A DNA stretch of 53,935 nt, taken from positions 1 to 53,935 of the forward strand of contig VXMO01000015.1 in assembly GCA_009841045.1 (NCBI GenBank), read 5' to 3'. The stretch comes from Dehalococcoidia bacterium. Lineage in GTDB: Bacteria > Chloroflexota > Dehalococcoidia > UBA6926. This document shows, in pieces, positions 7,804-17,600 of this stretch. A program made the position numbers and the translations under genes. Each line of letters opens with the position of its first letter. Within the stretch, counting starts at the first letter, position 1. The notes beneath the pieces were generated by a model. The model searched no databases, was not told where the DNA came from, and was given only the letters and a program-made list of their open reading frames with translations.

Positions 7804-9348
7804 TCACCCCAAGCTTTGGTAGTGGTAAGAGGGCTGTTCGGGGACGGGCCAGTCTGCGTAGTAGTCGCGGAGGTACGGCTCAAGGCGGGCGGCGAGGTCT
7901 CGGCGGTGGGTGAGATCCTCGGGTTCGGGGGTGCCCAGTTCTTCCCGGACGGCTTCGACGACGGCGGGGGCGTCGATGGTCCTGAACTGCTTGTCCTCGA
8001 AGATCGGACTGCCCTCTACGATGACAGTATCGACGTCCACCGCGCGGGCGCGCGAGACGAGCACATCCAGAACATCGAGATTCTCGGCGACATAGGGCGT
8101 GGAGATGCGATCCCAGTCAAGGAGAACCATGTCGGCGCGTTTGCCGACTTCAAGCGAGCCAATCATGTCCTCGCCGAAGGTAGTCTCATATGCGCCGCCG
8201 AGGGTAGCCATGTGGAGCACTTGGTGGGAACTGAGGTGGGGCACCTCCAAGCCCGGGGGACGGTGGAGGCGCATGGCGAGCGCCATTTCCTGGAAGAGAT
8301 CATCGTCGTCGTTGATGGACGTGCTGTCCGTGCCGAGCGCGACGTGGACGCCCTGCCGATGCATCTCCAGGACGGGGGCGATGCCGCTGCGGAGGCGGAG
8401 GTTGGAGCTTGGGTTGTGGCTGATGCTAGTGCCCGTTTCAGCCATGAGGGCGATGTCTTCCTCCGTGAGCCAGACGCCGTGTGCGAAAGAGGTCTTGGGG
8501 CCGAGGAAACCGAGTTCATGGAGGCGGCGGGTGGGAGTCTGTCCCTCGCCGTGCAGTCGCTCGGCGTAGAGGCGCTGGTAGTAGCTCTCAACGCAGTGGG
8601 TGTGGATGCCGACGTTTGCGGCGCGGGCCAGTTCAGCGATGTGCCCGAGCGTGTCTTCGTCCGCCCAGTGGTAGCTCTGCGGGCTGTAGAGAACGCGAAC
8701 CATATTGGTTGAATCGACGGGGTAGTTACGAATCAGGTCCGCCGTCATGCCGAAGTAGTCTTCATCAGAGACGACGGAGCCTTCAATCACGCCGCGCACG
8801 CCGCTTGCGAGGTCGTCCGGCATCCTTGAAAACACATCGTCGTCGTTGCCGTAGACCAAGTAGCACTGGTTCTTGAAGGCGAGCGAGAAAGCGGTTCGGA
8901 GGCCGGCCTGGTTGAGGGCGCGGAGGTTGGCCTGCGCCTCATCCCAGACCATGTGGCGGGCGGTGGCGGACTGGTTGAACATGATGGTGGTTGTGCCGGT
9001 GCGGATGAGGTTGAGAAGGGTGTAAAGCATCATATTGTAGGGCTCGACGGCGCGTCGTCCCCATGCGTGATTAATCCACGTTTCAAGGCCGCCGTCCGGT
9101 TGGCCGAGGAGGAGGCCGGATAGGCCGCGGCCGTGGTGATGGGCGTTGACCAAGCCGGGCATGAGGAATTGGCGGCCGTTGCCGACGACATCGGCGTCCG
9201 GGTATTGGGCACGTAGATCTTCATATGAGCCGACGGCGACGATCCGGCCATCGGTTTGCGCTACTGCACCGTCGGTCAGGACTGTGCTGTCGCCTGCCAG
9301 ATCGGCGCGAACCAGAACGTATTTGCCGCGGGTGATTGTGGTTGTCAT
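7804..9348 (-). CDS. Amidohydrolase of the ATZ/TRZ (deaminase/chlorohydrolase) family
   Basis: 514 residues, a TIM-barrel metal-dependent hydrolase flanked by the small beta domain. Visible metal and catalytic segments are LMPGLVNAHHHGRG, THCVES (about residue 250), FAHGVWLTEEDI and ALGTDSTSIN with the conserved Asp. The family includes guanine and cytosine deaminases, SsnA and triazine hydrolases; the first metal motif reads HHH rather than the common HxH written NAHTH, but still offers the two His. ATG at 9348 is chosen since the longer frame overlaps the CBS gene; GAGAG lies about 7 bases upstream. It starts 4 bases after the CBS gene ends, so they form an operon. Substrate unknown. Confidence 0.85.
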   Translation of the reverse strand: MTTTITRGKYVLVRADLAGDSTVLTDGAVAQTDGRIVAVGSYEDLRAQYPDADVVGNGRQFLMPGLVNAHHHGRGLSGLLLGQPDGGLETWINHAWGRRAVEPYNMMLYTLLNLIRTGTTTIMFNQSATARHMVWDEAQANLRALNQAGLRTAFSLAFKNQCYLVYGNDDDVFSRMPDDLASGVRGVIEGSVVSDEDYFGMTADLIRNYPVDSTNMVRVLYSPQSYHWADEDTLGHIAELARAANVGIHTHCVESYYQRLYAERLHGEGQTPTRRLHELGFLGPKTSFAHGVWLTEEDIALMAETGTSISHNPSSNLRLRSGIAPVLEMHRQGVHVALGTDSTSINDDDDLFQEMALAMRLHRPPGLEVPHLSSHQVLHMATLGGAYETTFGEDMIGSLEVGKRADMVLLDWDRISTPYVAENLDVLDVLVSRARAVDVDTVIVEGSPIFEDKQFRTIDAPAVVEAVREELGTPEPEDLTHRRDLAARLEPYLRDYYADWPVPEQPSYHYQSLG

Positions 9349-9352
9349 TTTC

Positions 9353-9811
9353 TTACTCTCGTCCGATTGTCGCGGCCAAGCGAACGAAGTCGTGGCGCGT
9401 GATGATGCCGACCAGCTTGTCGTCACGGACAACAGGAAGCCGCTTGAGCCGGCGCCGGTGCATGATGCTAACGATTTCTTCCACCTGTGTGCCCTCTCTA
9501 ACAGTTACGACGGGAGAGGACATCACATCGGAGACGAGAGTCCTCGAGAGAACGGAATGCAGGTTACCTATGTTGTCCCGATTAACGAAGATATTGCCGA
9601 AAATCTCAAAGACCGTTCCTCTCATCCCCGGGTCATTGATGGGCATCAGGAAGAAGTCTGAGTGGCTCATAATGCCGACAAGCTTATCGCTGTCATTCAC
9701 CACAGGCAGCGCACTGATGTTGTGATTGAGCATGGTATTGGCGGCATCGACAACCGTCGCATCGGAGCGGATGGTGTGCACACGGCTTGACATGATTTCT
9801 GAAGCGTCCAT
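9353..9811 (-). CDS. CBS domain pair protein
   Basis: 152 residues made almost entirely of two CBS domains, about 5-60 and 88-148, recognised by DASEIMSSRVHTIRSDATV, NISALPVVNDSDKLVGIMSH and the repeat LKRLPVVRDDKLVGIITRHD. The two are separated by an insertion of about 30 residues. CBS pairs bind adenine nucleotides and regulate a partner enzyme or channel. Here the gene lies 4 bases upstream of an amidohydrolase, which makes that enzyme an obvious candidate partner (inference). ATG at 9811 has AGGA 7 bases upstream. Confidence 0.9.
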   Translation of the reverse strand: MDASEIMSSRVHTIRSDATVVDAANTMLNHNISALPVVNDSDKLVGIMSHSDFFLMPINDPGMRGTVFEIFGNIFVNRDNIGNLHSVLSRTLVSDVMSSPVVTVREGTQVEEIVSIMHRRRLKRLPVVRDDKLVGIITRHDFVRLAATIGRE

Positions 9812-9876
9812 AGCCCAGTCCTGTCCCTATTCCCCTACCGTCGAGACAATAATAGCGAATCGTACGGCGCGACGCG

Positions 9877-10677
9877 CTATTTCACGTTTGCCAGGTCTGT
9901 GAGGAACGCGGCGACATCAATCGGCGAATCCAGCCGGTAGGCTGCGGATGTATCGCGGTCAGGCCCGCCGACCAGTACCGAGATGCCGTCAGAGAGATTG
10001 ACTTCACGAAAGGCGTCTTCGTCCGTTGTGTCGTCACCGATGTAGATGGGAAAGAGCCGGGTTTCTGCCATTTGGAGGAGTGTGTCCATGATGAATCGCA
10101 GCGCCGCGCCCTTGTCACGAGCGGCGGCGGGGCGGATATCCAGCACCTTCTTGCCCTGTACGACGATGATTTTGCCTTCATTGACTGCGGTGGCGGTCGC
10201 GTCACGGACGATCTCTTGCACTTTCGGTTCCAGTTCATCGGGCGACATACGGGAATGGACACTGAGGCTCACGCCCTTGTCTTCGACGAAAGCGCCGCTG
10301 ATTTGGCTGACGGCGGGCTCAAGCGTTCGGCGGAGTTCCGCCATGAGGCGGCGGGCACGGTCTGCGACATCATCTTCAATTGCCAGACCGGGCGCGGCGA
10401 TCTCGATGCCGTGATTGCCGGAATAGATGGCGTTTGGGAGGCCAGCACGTTCACGAACGTCATTGAGGGCGCGCCCGCTCACAATCGCGACGGCATAACC
10501 GGGCTTCTCAGTCAGCTGCCTTAGGGCATCGGCGCATTCCGGGAGGATGTAGGCGACCTCAGGGCGAGGGACGATGGGCGACAGGGTTCCATCAAAGTCG
10601 GACGCGATGAGGACGTGGTCGGCGGCCCGGATGCGGGCTTCTATGTCCGGCCAGTGTTCAGTGAGCGGCTCTGCCAT
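9877..10677 (-). CDS. otsB: Trehalose-6-phosphate phosphatase
   Basis: 266 residues, typical for OtsB. It removes phosphate from trehalose-6-phosphate to give trehalose. HAD-superfamily motifs are present: ASDFDGTLSP with Asp27 and Asp29, IVSGR for motif II, a lysine-rich segment before DIRPAAARDKGAALRF, and YIGDDTTDEDAF for the metal-binding motif IV. It completes the pathway begun by otsA at 2452-3894, though the genes are split by 6 kb. The upstream neighbour is an MscS channel on the same strand, so trehalose accumulation and pressure release may respond to the same osmotic cue (inference). No clear ribosome site precedes the ATG. Confidence 0.95.
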   Translation of the reverse strand: MAEPLTEHWPDIEARIRAADHVLIASDFDGTLSPIVPRPEVAYILPECADALRQLTEKPGYAVAIVSGRALNDVRERAGLPNAIYSGNHGIEIAAPGLAIEDDVADRARRLMAELRRTLEPAVSQISGAFVEDKGVSLSVHSRMSPDELEPKVQEIVRDATATAVNEGKIIVVQGKKVLDIRPAAARDKGAALRFIMDTLLQMAETRLFPIYIGDDTTDEDAFREVNLSDGISVLVGGPDRDTSAAYRLDSPIDVAAFLTDLANVK

Positions 10678-10713
10678 GAGCTTGATTCTGTACGCGTCTC
10701 GCCGAGACAGACG

Positions 10714-11958
10714 CTATGAGTCCGCGGCATTGCTTTCCGGAGGGGCGGTACGGGACGCACTTTGCTGAGCTTCCATGATGGCCCCTTGCACACCGATGGT
10801 TTCCGGAGACGCGTCGCCCATGTAAAGCGTGCGGTGGGGGAACGGTATCTCGATGCCCTCTTCATCGAAGGCTTTCTTCACTCGAAGACGATACTCGCCG
10901 GAAACTTCCCATTGACGGATGGGGAGAACCTCTCCGAGTACCTTGATCTCAATGGCCGAGTCACCGAAGTTATCGATCCGCAGCGCCTGGATGGGCTCAA
11001 GGAATACGGGGGCCCATTCCTCTTCCTCCGCCAATTCCTTCCCGATCCGGTTCAGAACTGCAAAGGCATGCTCCATATCCGTCTTGTAGGCGACACCAAT
11101 GTTCATATTCACGCGGGACATATCTTTGGTGTAGTTGGTGGTGGTTGTAATTGTTCCGTTGGGGATGGTGTGCTGCTTGTAGTCAAGATCACGGAGGAGC
11201 GTGCGGCGGAGGTTGATGTCTTCAACCAGCCCGGCGATGCCGGCGATGCTAACAACGTCCCCGATGCGATATTGGTTTTCGAGGGTGATGAATATACCGC
11301 CGAGAACATCCCGGATGAGGTTCTGTACCGCGAAACCGACGCCGACAGCGATAGCGCCAGCCGCGACAATCAGTGGCGCGAGGTCGACACCGATCTGGCT
11401 GAGCGCAAGAAAGATGGTCAGCAGCACAATGGCTGTGCGTGCCGTTCCCACGACGACATCCGAGAGCGTGTCTATGTTCTTCTGGATTTCTTCTTCAAGG
11501 GTGACGTTGGCACGGGCGCGGATGTTGGCTTCGACGAGGCGGGGAACGCTGAAGGTGACGACCCGCATGGCAATGACGCCGCCGACAACGATGAGGAGAA
11601 CGGGCAGCGCATTTTCGAGGGCCGATTCCAGAACCCACTGCCCCGCCGCGGCCATCGACCCCCTTGCAAGGGACGAATAGCCAAGCGCGAAGGACGCTGC
11701 TATCTCGATGGTGGCGATGACGATGATGAGCCACGCGGCGCGGACGATCATCGAACTCAGGTCCGCCTGCAGCCATTCGAATCCACCCGGGAAGACACGA
11801 TCAAGGGAGCGGAGCAGGCCGCGCACAAGCGGCGGCAACACCAACCACACGGTCAGCATCAGCACGATCGCTCCGCCGCCCCATATGGTGATGAATTGTA
11901 AGAACGGCCCCGGATCTTCAATGATCGTTTGAAAGTCGGACAGAATATCCTCAATCAC
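10714..11958 (-). CDS. MscS-family mechanosensitive channel
   Basis: 414 residues. The N-terminal third holds several hydrophobic helices; the pore-lining helix is likely the Ala/Gly/Val-rich LIVAAGAIAVGVGFAVQNL segment. Then comes the MscS beta domain signature YRIGDVVSIAGIAGLVEDINL and IPNGTITTTTNYTKD. These channels open on membrane tension to release solutes during hypo-osmotic shock. The start is GTG at 11958 with AGGAGG 10 bases upstream. The gene precedes otsB by 36 bases on the same strand. The C-terminal tail after about residue 385 is low-complexity and unremarkable. Confidence 0.92.
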   Translation of the reverse strand: MIEDILSDFQTIIEDPGPFLQFITIWGGGAIVLMLTVWLVLPPLVRGLLRSLDRVFPGGFEWLQADLSSMIVRAAWLIIVIATIEIAASFALGYSSLARGSMAAAGQWVLESALENALPVLLIVVGGVIAMRVVTFSVPRLVEANIRARANVTLEEEIQKNIDTLSDVVVGTARTAIVLLTIFLALSQIGVDLAPLIVAAGAIAVGVGFAVQNLIRDVLGGIFITLENQYRIGDVVSIAGIAGLVEDINLRRTLLRDLDYKQHTIPNGTITTTTNYTKDMSRVNMNIGVAYKTDMEHAFAVLNRIGKELAEEEEWAPVFLEPIQALRIDNFGDSAIEIKVLGEVLPIRQWEVSGEYRLRVKKAFDEEGIEIPFPHRTLYMGDASPETIGVQGAIMEAQQSASRTAPPESNAADS

Positions 11959-12078
11959 CCGCAGTTGTCCTCCTGCTGTGTCAATCTTCGCCCTTCAATG
12001 ATAGACGCACGCGCTTGACGCCCCATTCCATAGAGCACACGCTAGTCGAGCAGATTCAGGAAATGAGGTGTCACTTCC

Positions 12079-12957
12079 ATGCGCATCGGTGTTGAACTTG
12101 CCGTCCGAACTCCCGTGACGGAGTTGGTCAATTACATCAAGGACTACGATTCCTACGGCTTCGAGCGGATATGGGTTCCGGACGCGGCATTTTCGCAATG
12201 GGAAGTGTGGACGACGGCGGCACTGGCGGCAGCGTATACGACGACACCACGAATCGGCATCGGGGTCATGGCACCGTATCATCGGAATCCCGCCGTTATC
12301 GCTCATGGGGCGGCGACGCTAGACCAGCTGTCCGGGGGGCGGGTCGATCTCTCAATTGGACGGGGTTCGAGGCCGTACATCGCGAGCATCGACGCCGATC
12401 GACCCGACGAGGCCGTGACGGAGGCGATCACGATCATCAACGGGCTGCTTTCGGGCGAGACGGTCAGCATGGAGGGGACGGCGTTCACGTTCAGAGAGGT
12501 CTCACAGCGCGTTCAGCCGGTGCAGGAACATATTTCAATCGCCATCGCATCCATGAGCCGCTATTGGCTGGACATTTCGACAGAGACCGCGGACGGCGTT
12601 CATCTGTATACGAGCAATCCGACGCTGCTGGGCACGGCGCAGGAGGCGAAGAAGGCAGCGAAGAATCCTGAGTTTGAAGTTACGACGACGCTGGGCTACG
12701 TGGAGCCGGAAGAGGTGCGCGAGTGGTGGGTGAACAATTTCGGTCGGAACTTCAATCTGCAGCAGTTGTGCGGGCGGGAGCCGAACACGGCGAGCTATGA
12801 GGAACTGGCAGCGGAGCTTGTGTTCACGGATGCGGCAAGTTTACGGGAGCACCTGGAGCGGATGGAGTCGTTCGGCGTGGATGAGCTGATGATTGCGTAT
12901 CGTCGGGCGGAGGATCTGCCAGCGATCGCGGAGATGGTGGCGGCGGCGCGGGGGTGA
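12079..12957 (+). CDS. LLM-class oxidoreductase, probably F420-dependent
   Basis: 292 residues of the bacterial luciferase-like TIM barrel family. It begins MRIGVELAVRTPVTELVNYIKDYDSYGFERIWVPD, and has the characteristic HGAATLDQLSGGRVDLSIGRGS segment. The subset of this family with this N-terminus is usually coenzyme F420-dependent (methylenetetrahydromethanopterin-reductase-like), rather than flavin-dependent; this is inference from family resemblance. GAGGTG lies upstream of the ATG at 12079. The gene is alone on the plus strand between two minus-strand operons and converges with the ABC operon with only 7 bases between stops. Substrate unknown. Confidence 0.88.
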   Translation: MRIGVELAVRTPVTELVNYIKDYDSYGFERIWVPDAAFSQWEVWTTAALAAAYTTTPRIGIGVMAPYHRNPAVIAHGAATLDQLSGGRVDLSIGRGSRPYIASIDADRPDEAVTEAITIINGLLSGETVSMEGTAFTFREVSQRVQPVQEHISIAIASMSRYWLDISTETADGVHLYTSNPTLLGTAQEAKKAAKNPEFEVTTTLGYVEPEEVREWWVNNFGRNFNLQQLCGREPNTASYEELAAELVFTDAASLREHLERMESFGVDELMIAYRRAEDLPAIAEMVAAARG

Positions 12958-12964
12958 GCGAAAG

Positions 12965-13702
12965 TTACTCCGTAACCGGCTCGGGTTCCGGGGTGGATTC
13001 ACGGGTCAGGAGGCCGTCGCGGAGTTCGAGGATGCGGTCTGCGCGTGACATGATGGCGCGGTCGTGCGTGGCGGTAATGATGAGGACTTTCTCCTCCTCG
13101 ACGAGGCTTCTGAACAGGGAAAAGACGGTCTGAGCCGAAACGGAATCAAGTTCTCCTGTCGGTTCGTCGGCAATGAGGACGGAGGGGCGCGATGCGATGG
13201 CGCGGGCGATGCCGACGCGCTGCTGCTCACCGCCGGAAAGCTCGTAGGGCCGGTGGCGCATCCGGTGTAGCAGGCCGACCCGATCCATCACCTCACGGGC
13301 ACGCTCTTCACGGTCGCGGCGCGACCAGCCGGAGATGCGGAGCGGCAACTCGACGTTCTCGGCAGCCGTGAGCAACGGCATGAGCGAGGATGACTGAAAG
13401 ACGATGCCGACGTGCTGTCGGCGAAGGGCGGCGCGGCCTTCTTCCGAAAGCCCATTCAGTCGTTGTCCGGCCAGGAACGCCTCTCCGGCAGTAGCGCGGT
13501 CCAAGCCGACCAGGATGTTGAGGAGGGTCGTTTTGCCGGAGCCCGACCTGCCGATCAGGGCGATGAACTCTCCCGCTGAGCCCTGCATATCGACGCCGCG
13601 CAGGGCGTGGAGGCGCTCTGCTCCCAACGTGTAGATACGCTCGACGCCCCGCGCCTCGGCGAGAACGGTCAGTTCTGCTCCGTCTTGTGACATGTTGGTC
13701 AT
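12965..13702 (-). CDS. ABC transporter ATP-binding protein, LolD/MacB type
   Basis: 245 residues. Walker A GRSGSGKTTLLN, the Q-loop FQSSSLMPLL, signature LSGGEQQRVGIARAI and Walker B VLIADEPTGELDS identify a LolD/MacB/FtsE-type ATPase that pairs with FtsX-like permeases. It is the last gene of a four-gene operon with another ATPase and two very large FtsX-like permeases. ATG at 13702 is used because the frame upstream overlaps the preceding gene, whose TAG ends 4 bases before. Unlike the neighbouring ATPase it has no extra C-terminal domain. Confidence 0.92.
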   Translation of the reverse strand: MTNMSQDGAELTVLAEARGVERIYTLGAERLHALRGVDMQGSAGEFIALIGRSGSGKTTLLNILVGLDRATAGEAFLAGQRLNGLSEEGRAALRRQHVGIVFQSSSLMPLLTAAENVELPLRISGWSRRDREERAREVMDRVGLLHRMRHRPYELSGGEQQRVGIARAIASRPSVLIADEPTGELDSVSAQTVFSLFRSLVEEEKVLIITATHDRAIMSRADRILELRDGLLTRESTPEPEPVTE

Positions 13703-13706
13703 CGAT

Positions 13707-14615
13707 CTAGAAGTCACCCGATTCCGACGGGGTGACGACGACGCGGTCGCCGTCAATTGTCACCACCGCACGCTCACGGAGGCGGACGCGATCCATCAAC
13801 TCTCGCGGCAGTTGGAGTCGCCCCATGCTGTCGACAAGGATGTATTCGCGGGGTGATTCCGCGGCGCCGTTCTCCTCGGCCCGCCTGAATGAATGGAGGG
13901 AGACGATCTCGGCGCTTGCGCGGCCGTCACGGATGATGATGACGCGGTCGACAAAGCTGGAGATTTCCGGGTCGTGGCTCACGATGACGATGGTTGTGCC
14001 GTAGCGGTCTCGCAAAGACTGGAAGAGGTCCAGGACGGTTCGCGCCGTCTCTGTATCGAGTTCGCCTGTTGGCTCATCTGCCAAGAGGAGGTCAGGCTGG
14101 TTGGCCAGAGCGATGGCGATAGCCACGCGCTGTTGTTCTCCGCCGGACAACTCATTGGCGCGGTGCGTTGCTCTTTCAGAGAGGCCGACGGCGTCCAAGA
14201 GCTCCTCTGCCCTTTCGCGGCGCTGCGAGCCACCGACGCCCGCGAGCAGCATGGGGAGTTCCACGTTCTCTTTGGCGGTGAGATAGGGAACGAGATTTCG
14301 TCCCGTCTGCTGCCAGACGAAACCAACCTCACGGAGGCGGTAGGATTCCACCGCGCGCCCGCGCATGACAAGCAGGTCACGGTCGCCGACACGGATATCC
14401 CCGGCGGAGGGGGTGTCATATCCCGCGAGAATGTTCAGGAGGGTGGATTTGCCGCTGCCGCTCGCGCCGACGATTGCGACGATTTCGCCGCGAGCCGCCT
14501 GAAAATCAAGGCCTCGGAGGGCCACAACTTCAAGGTCTTGCGCTTTGTAGATCTTGAAAAGGTCGCGACAGATGATGTGGACGTCGCGCGGGCTGTTGTG
14601 ATTGGTCATTGTCAT
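13707..14615 (-). CDS. ABC transporter ATP-binding protein with C-terminal AbrB/SpoVT-like domain
   Basis: 302 residues. The first 225 or so form a LolD/MacB-type ATPase: Walker A GASGSGKSTLLN, signature LSGGEQQRVAIAIAL, Walker B LLLADEPTGELDT. After a linker (about 225-255) comes a tail of some 45 residues, ILVDSMGRLQLPRELMDRVR then AVVTIDGDRVVVTP, which closely matches the SpoVT/AbrB swapped-hairpin pattern (GRxxxPxExxxxLxL...). That domain normally dimerises and binds DNA. Its fusion to an exporter ATPase is unusual; it may just dimerise or dock on the permease. The neighbouring ATPase lacks it, suggesting a heterodimeric ATPase pair. ATG at 14615, 15 bases after the permease stop. Confidence 0.9.
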   Translation of the reverse strand: MTMTNHNSPRDVHIICRDLFKIYKAQDLEVVALRGLDFQAARGEIVAIVGASGSGKSTLLNILAGYDTPSAGDIRVGDRDLLVMRGRAVESYRLREVGFVWQQTGRNLVPYLTAKENVELPMLLAGVGGSQRRERAEELLDAVGLSERATHRANELSGGEQQRVAIAIALANQPDLLLADEPTGELDTETARTVLDLFQSLRDRYGTTIVIVSHDPEISSFVDRVIIIRDGRASAEIVSLHSFRRAEENGAAESPREYILVDSMGRLQLPRELMDRVRLRERAVVTIDGDRVVVTPSESGDF

Positions 14616-14630
14616 CAGTATGACTTGTCC

Positions 14631-17600
14631 TCAGTCCTCTCCGATGCGGAGTGTCTGACCGAGGGCTAGCGTATTGTACATGCGCACGACGAATGCCGTG
14701 GCGGCGATGAAGACGGCGGCCATGAGCACGTAGACGATGCCGACGGAGACGGCGCTTGTCTCGATGATGTACGGGGGCAACACGGCGACTCCGTCCTGCG
14801 TCCGGTCAAGGAACGGCATCAGGAGCGCGCCCGTTCTTTGGCCTAGCAGGAATCCGGCTCCGATTCCGATGCCGACGACCAGCATGTGCTCAAACCAGAC
14901 GACAGCACGGATCTGCGGGCCGTTGAGGCCCAACGTGCGGAGCAGCGCGAATTGCCTGCCGCGCTCGCCGACGGTGAGGATTGAGTGGGCGACGAAGCAC
15001 GTTCCGCCGAGGAATAGAACCGCACCATAGGCAACCAGCAGAAGAGCGCCCCACCCTGCCGCTACGAGTGGGTCTGCCTGTGAGGTGGCGATCAGCTCCT
15101 CGCGGTCGATTATCTGGTTCGCGCCGACGGAATCCAGGATGCCTTCCAAGGCCGTGGCTCGTTCCTCGCCTGCCAAGCCCTCATCGAGGCGGTACCAGAC
15201 TTCGTTGGCCTGCACTTCCTGTCCCTGTCCAACGAGGTTCTGGTGGCGCAAGAGGCCCTGTATCTCCGTGATGACATATCCCGCGCCCTCGGTCGGGTTC
15301 ATGGTGGGGAAGAAATCGACCACATCGACGATAGTGCCGGGCACGCGAGCGCTGCCGACAGCGATATCGAGAGTGTCACCGACGCGGAGCCCGGAGGAAC
15401 GCAAGATGCCCGGGCTGACGAGCATCGGCAGTTCATAGGTTTGCGGGCCGGTGTAGAAGCCGCGCTGGACGAATGCGGTCGCCGCGCCCCAGCTGAAGAG
15501 CAGCGAGGGGTCACCGTCACGTCCCGCCCCGCCAAGCAACTGCAGGGAATCCGTGCGCGTGAGGGGGCCTATCTGAATCACGGCCAGATCATCCTTGCTT
15601 GTGAACCGGCGGACCGATTCCGGCTCCGATCCCTCAGCGGCGGTTCTTGTCATGATCTCGTCGACGTAGAAGGCTCCGGCGGACATACCTCCCGAGCGGG
15701 AGCGCTGGCGAACCTGGAGGGACACAAGAGTGAACGGCGCTATGGGTTCAATTGCGGGAACGCGTCGACCCCACGATGTGCGGCTGGGAGGCTCAAGCGG
15801 CGCTTCCCGATACGTCCATTCCGCGCTATCCAGCGTGCCCAGGAACATGGTGAAGAACCGTCCGTTACCGTCTTCGACGATAGCTAACAGATTGGAGCGG
15901 GGATCGGCCTGTTCGCTCCGCACCCATACACCCATATGGCGGGCGTCATCCGGCAGCCTGATGCCCCAGTTTTCGATGGCATGGGCATCTACGGCGTCAA
16001 GTGTTTCATCGAGGGAGTTGGATGCGAAGTCGTCACGCCACCACGTCACGTTCTTGAGGGTCTGGGCGTCAACGGCCAGCACTTCAAAGCGGTCTGTCGA
16101 TGAACCGGCTGCGAAGCCGGAGGACGCCCGGAAGACGCGCGCGGCAGCGGCCACTCCATCAGGAGCTTCTACGAGGGCTTGCATGTCCTCGGTTGGGCCC
16201 TCATTACGAGCGATGTCGGCACCTTCGATGCGCACATCCGCGCCGGCCTCGTACCGGGCGCGTTCTTCGTAGCTGCGATCAAGCGTACCGCCGAAGCTAG
16301 CCGCAAATGCGCCGAGTCCTGCGGCTAGCACGAGAAGGAGCACGAGTCTTGTAACGGACAGCGGGTTGCGTCCTACCTGCCAGAGACCAAGCGCGAGCCA
16401 CGTTGGGGAGACGGGGGCGACAATGCGGGCGACAAGCCCGCCGATAAGCGGGAGAACACGCAGCAAGAGCAGTCCGGCGGAAAGGAGGAAGAGTGTTGGA
16501 ATGAGCAGGAGGAAGAGGTCGGCACCCTGCTGGCCGGAGAGGGTATCCGCGACCAACGATCCCTGCTGGCCGAGCTGCCACAAGAAAATAAGGCCAGCAG
16601 CGGCTAATCCAACATCAAGGTAGTACCGCTGGACGAATCCGACCTGATTGGGACGGACGATGAGTCGTCGTTCTTCCAGGAGGTTTCGGCGGGCAAGGCG
16701 GAGCGTCGGGATGAGGAGGACGGCGAAGGCAAGGAGGCCTCCAACGGCTGACAGGCCAAAGGCGAGGGGGGAGACGGAAACGCGGAGGGGGCCGCCATCG
16801 CCGAGTGATGCAAAGACGGGGAGATAGCCGACGCTTGCGATGAGGCCGGCAGCGATGAACGGGGCGGCGGCGGACGCCGCGGCGGTCACCAGGAGGCCCT
16901 GGACTGCGTAGATCTGGAGCACCTGCGGCGTGCGCGCGCCGCGACTGCGGAGGAGGGCGGCGTCCGCCCGCTGCCTATCCGTAACAAGACCGGCAAGGAA
17001 AACGATGGCGTACAGGACCATGGCTGTCACGAGGAAGAGCATTATGGCGATTGGCGCTTCAATGAACCGGATGCGCGTGTCGTATGTCGTTAGCACATCG
17101 TCAAGCTCAGTGTTCTGCCTGTAGCTCTCCACGGAGCTGCTGAGGGAACCATTGAGGCCGGCTATCGCGATTGCGAATCGTTCAGAGTCCGCCGCGCGAA
17201 TCTCGGAGGGGTTGGTCAGATAGCGTGAGTAGTACGAGCCGTCTGCCTTGACGAACATCGACCCGACGACGTCCACGAGCGTGGATTCAGGAATGATGAC
17301 GGGGAGGGTACTGAGGAGCGTCGGCTCCCGCACGAGTCTCTGCATGGACGGTGTGTCCCAGTAGTAGGCATCAGGATCGACGGGTGAGGCGACGCCGGTT
17401 ATGCGGACGTTTATCTTGCTCGTCCTGTCTTCCCAGAATGGGACGAAGGGGACAGTATCTCCGATGGAGAGACCAAGGTATTCCGCGCCCTGCCTCATGG
17501 CGACCGCCTCAACGGTGGCGATGCCGTCTGTTGTATCGACAATACCCGGCTCCGCCATACCGCCCTCCAGCGCAAGGAGTTTCGCCGACGATTCCAGGAC

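Noticed and set aside
7453-8712. 419-codon plus-strand frame
   Set aside because: Antisense to ada and the amidohydrolase, both of which are clear families; the frame is a GC-bias shadow.
10762-11901. 379-codon plus-strand frame
   Set aside because: Antisense to the MscS channel gene; composition is charged and repetitive with no domain.
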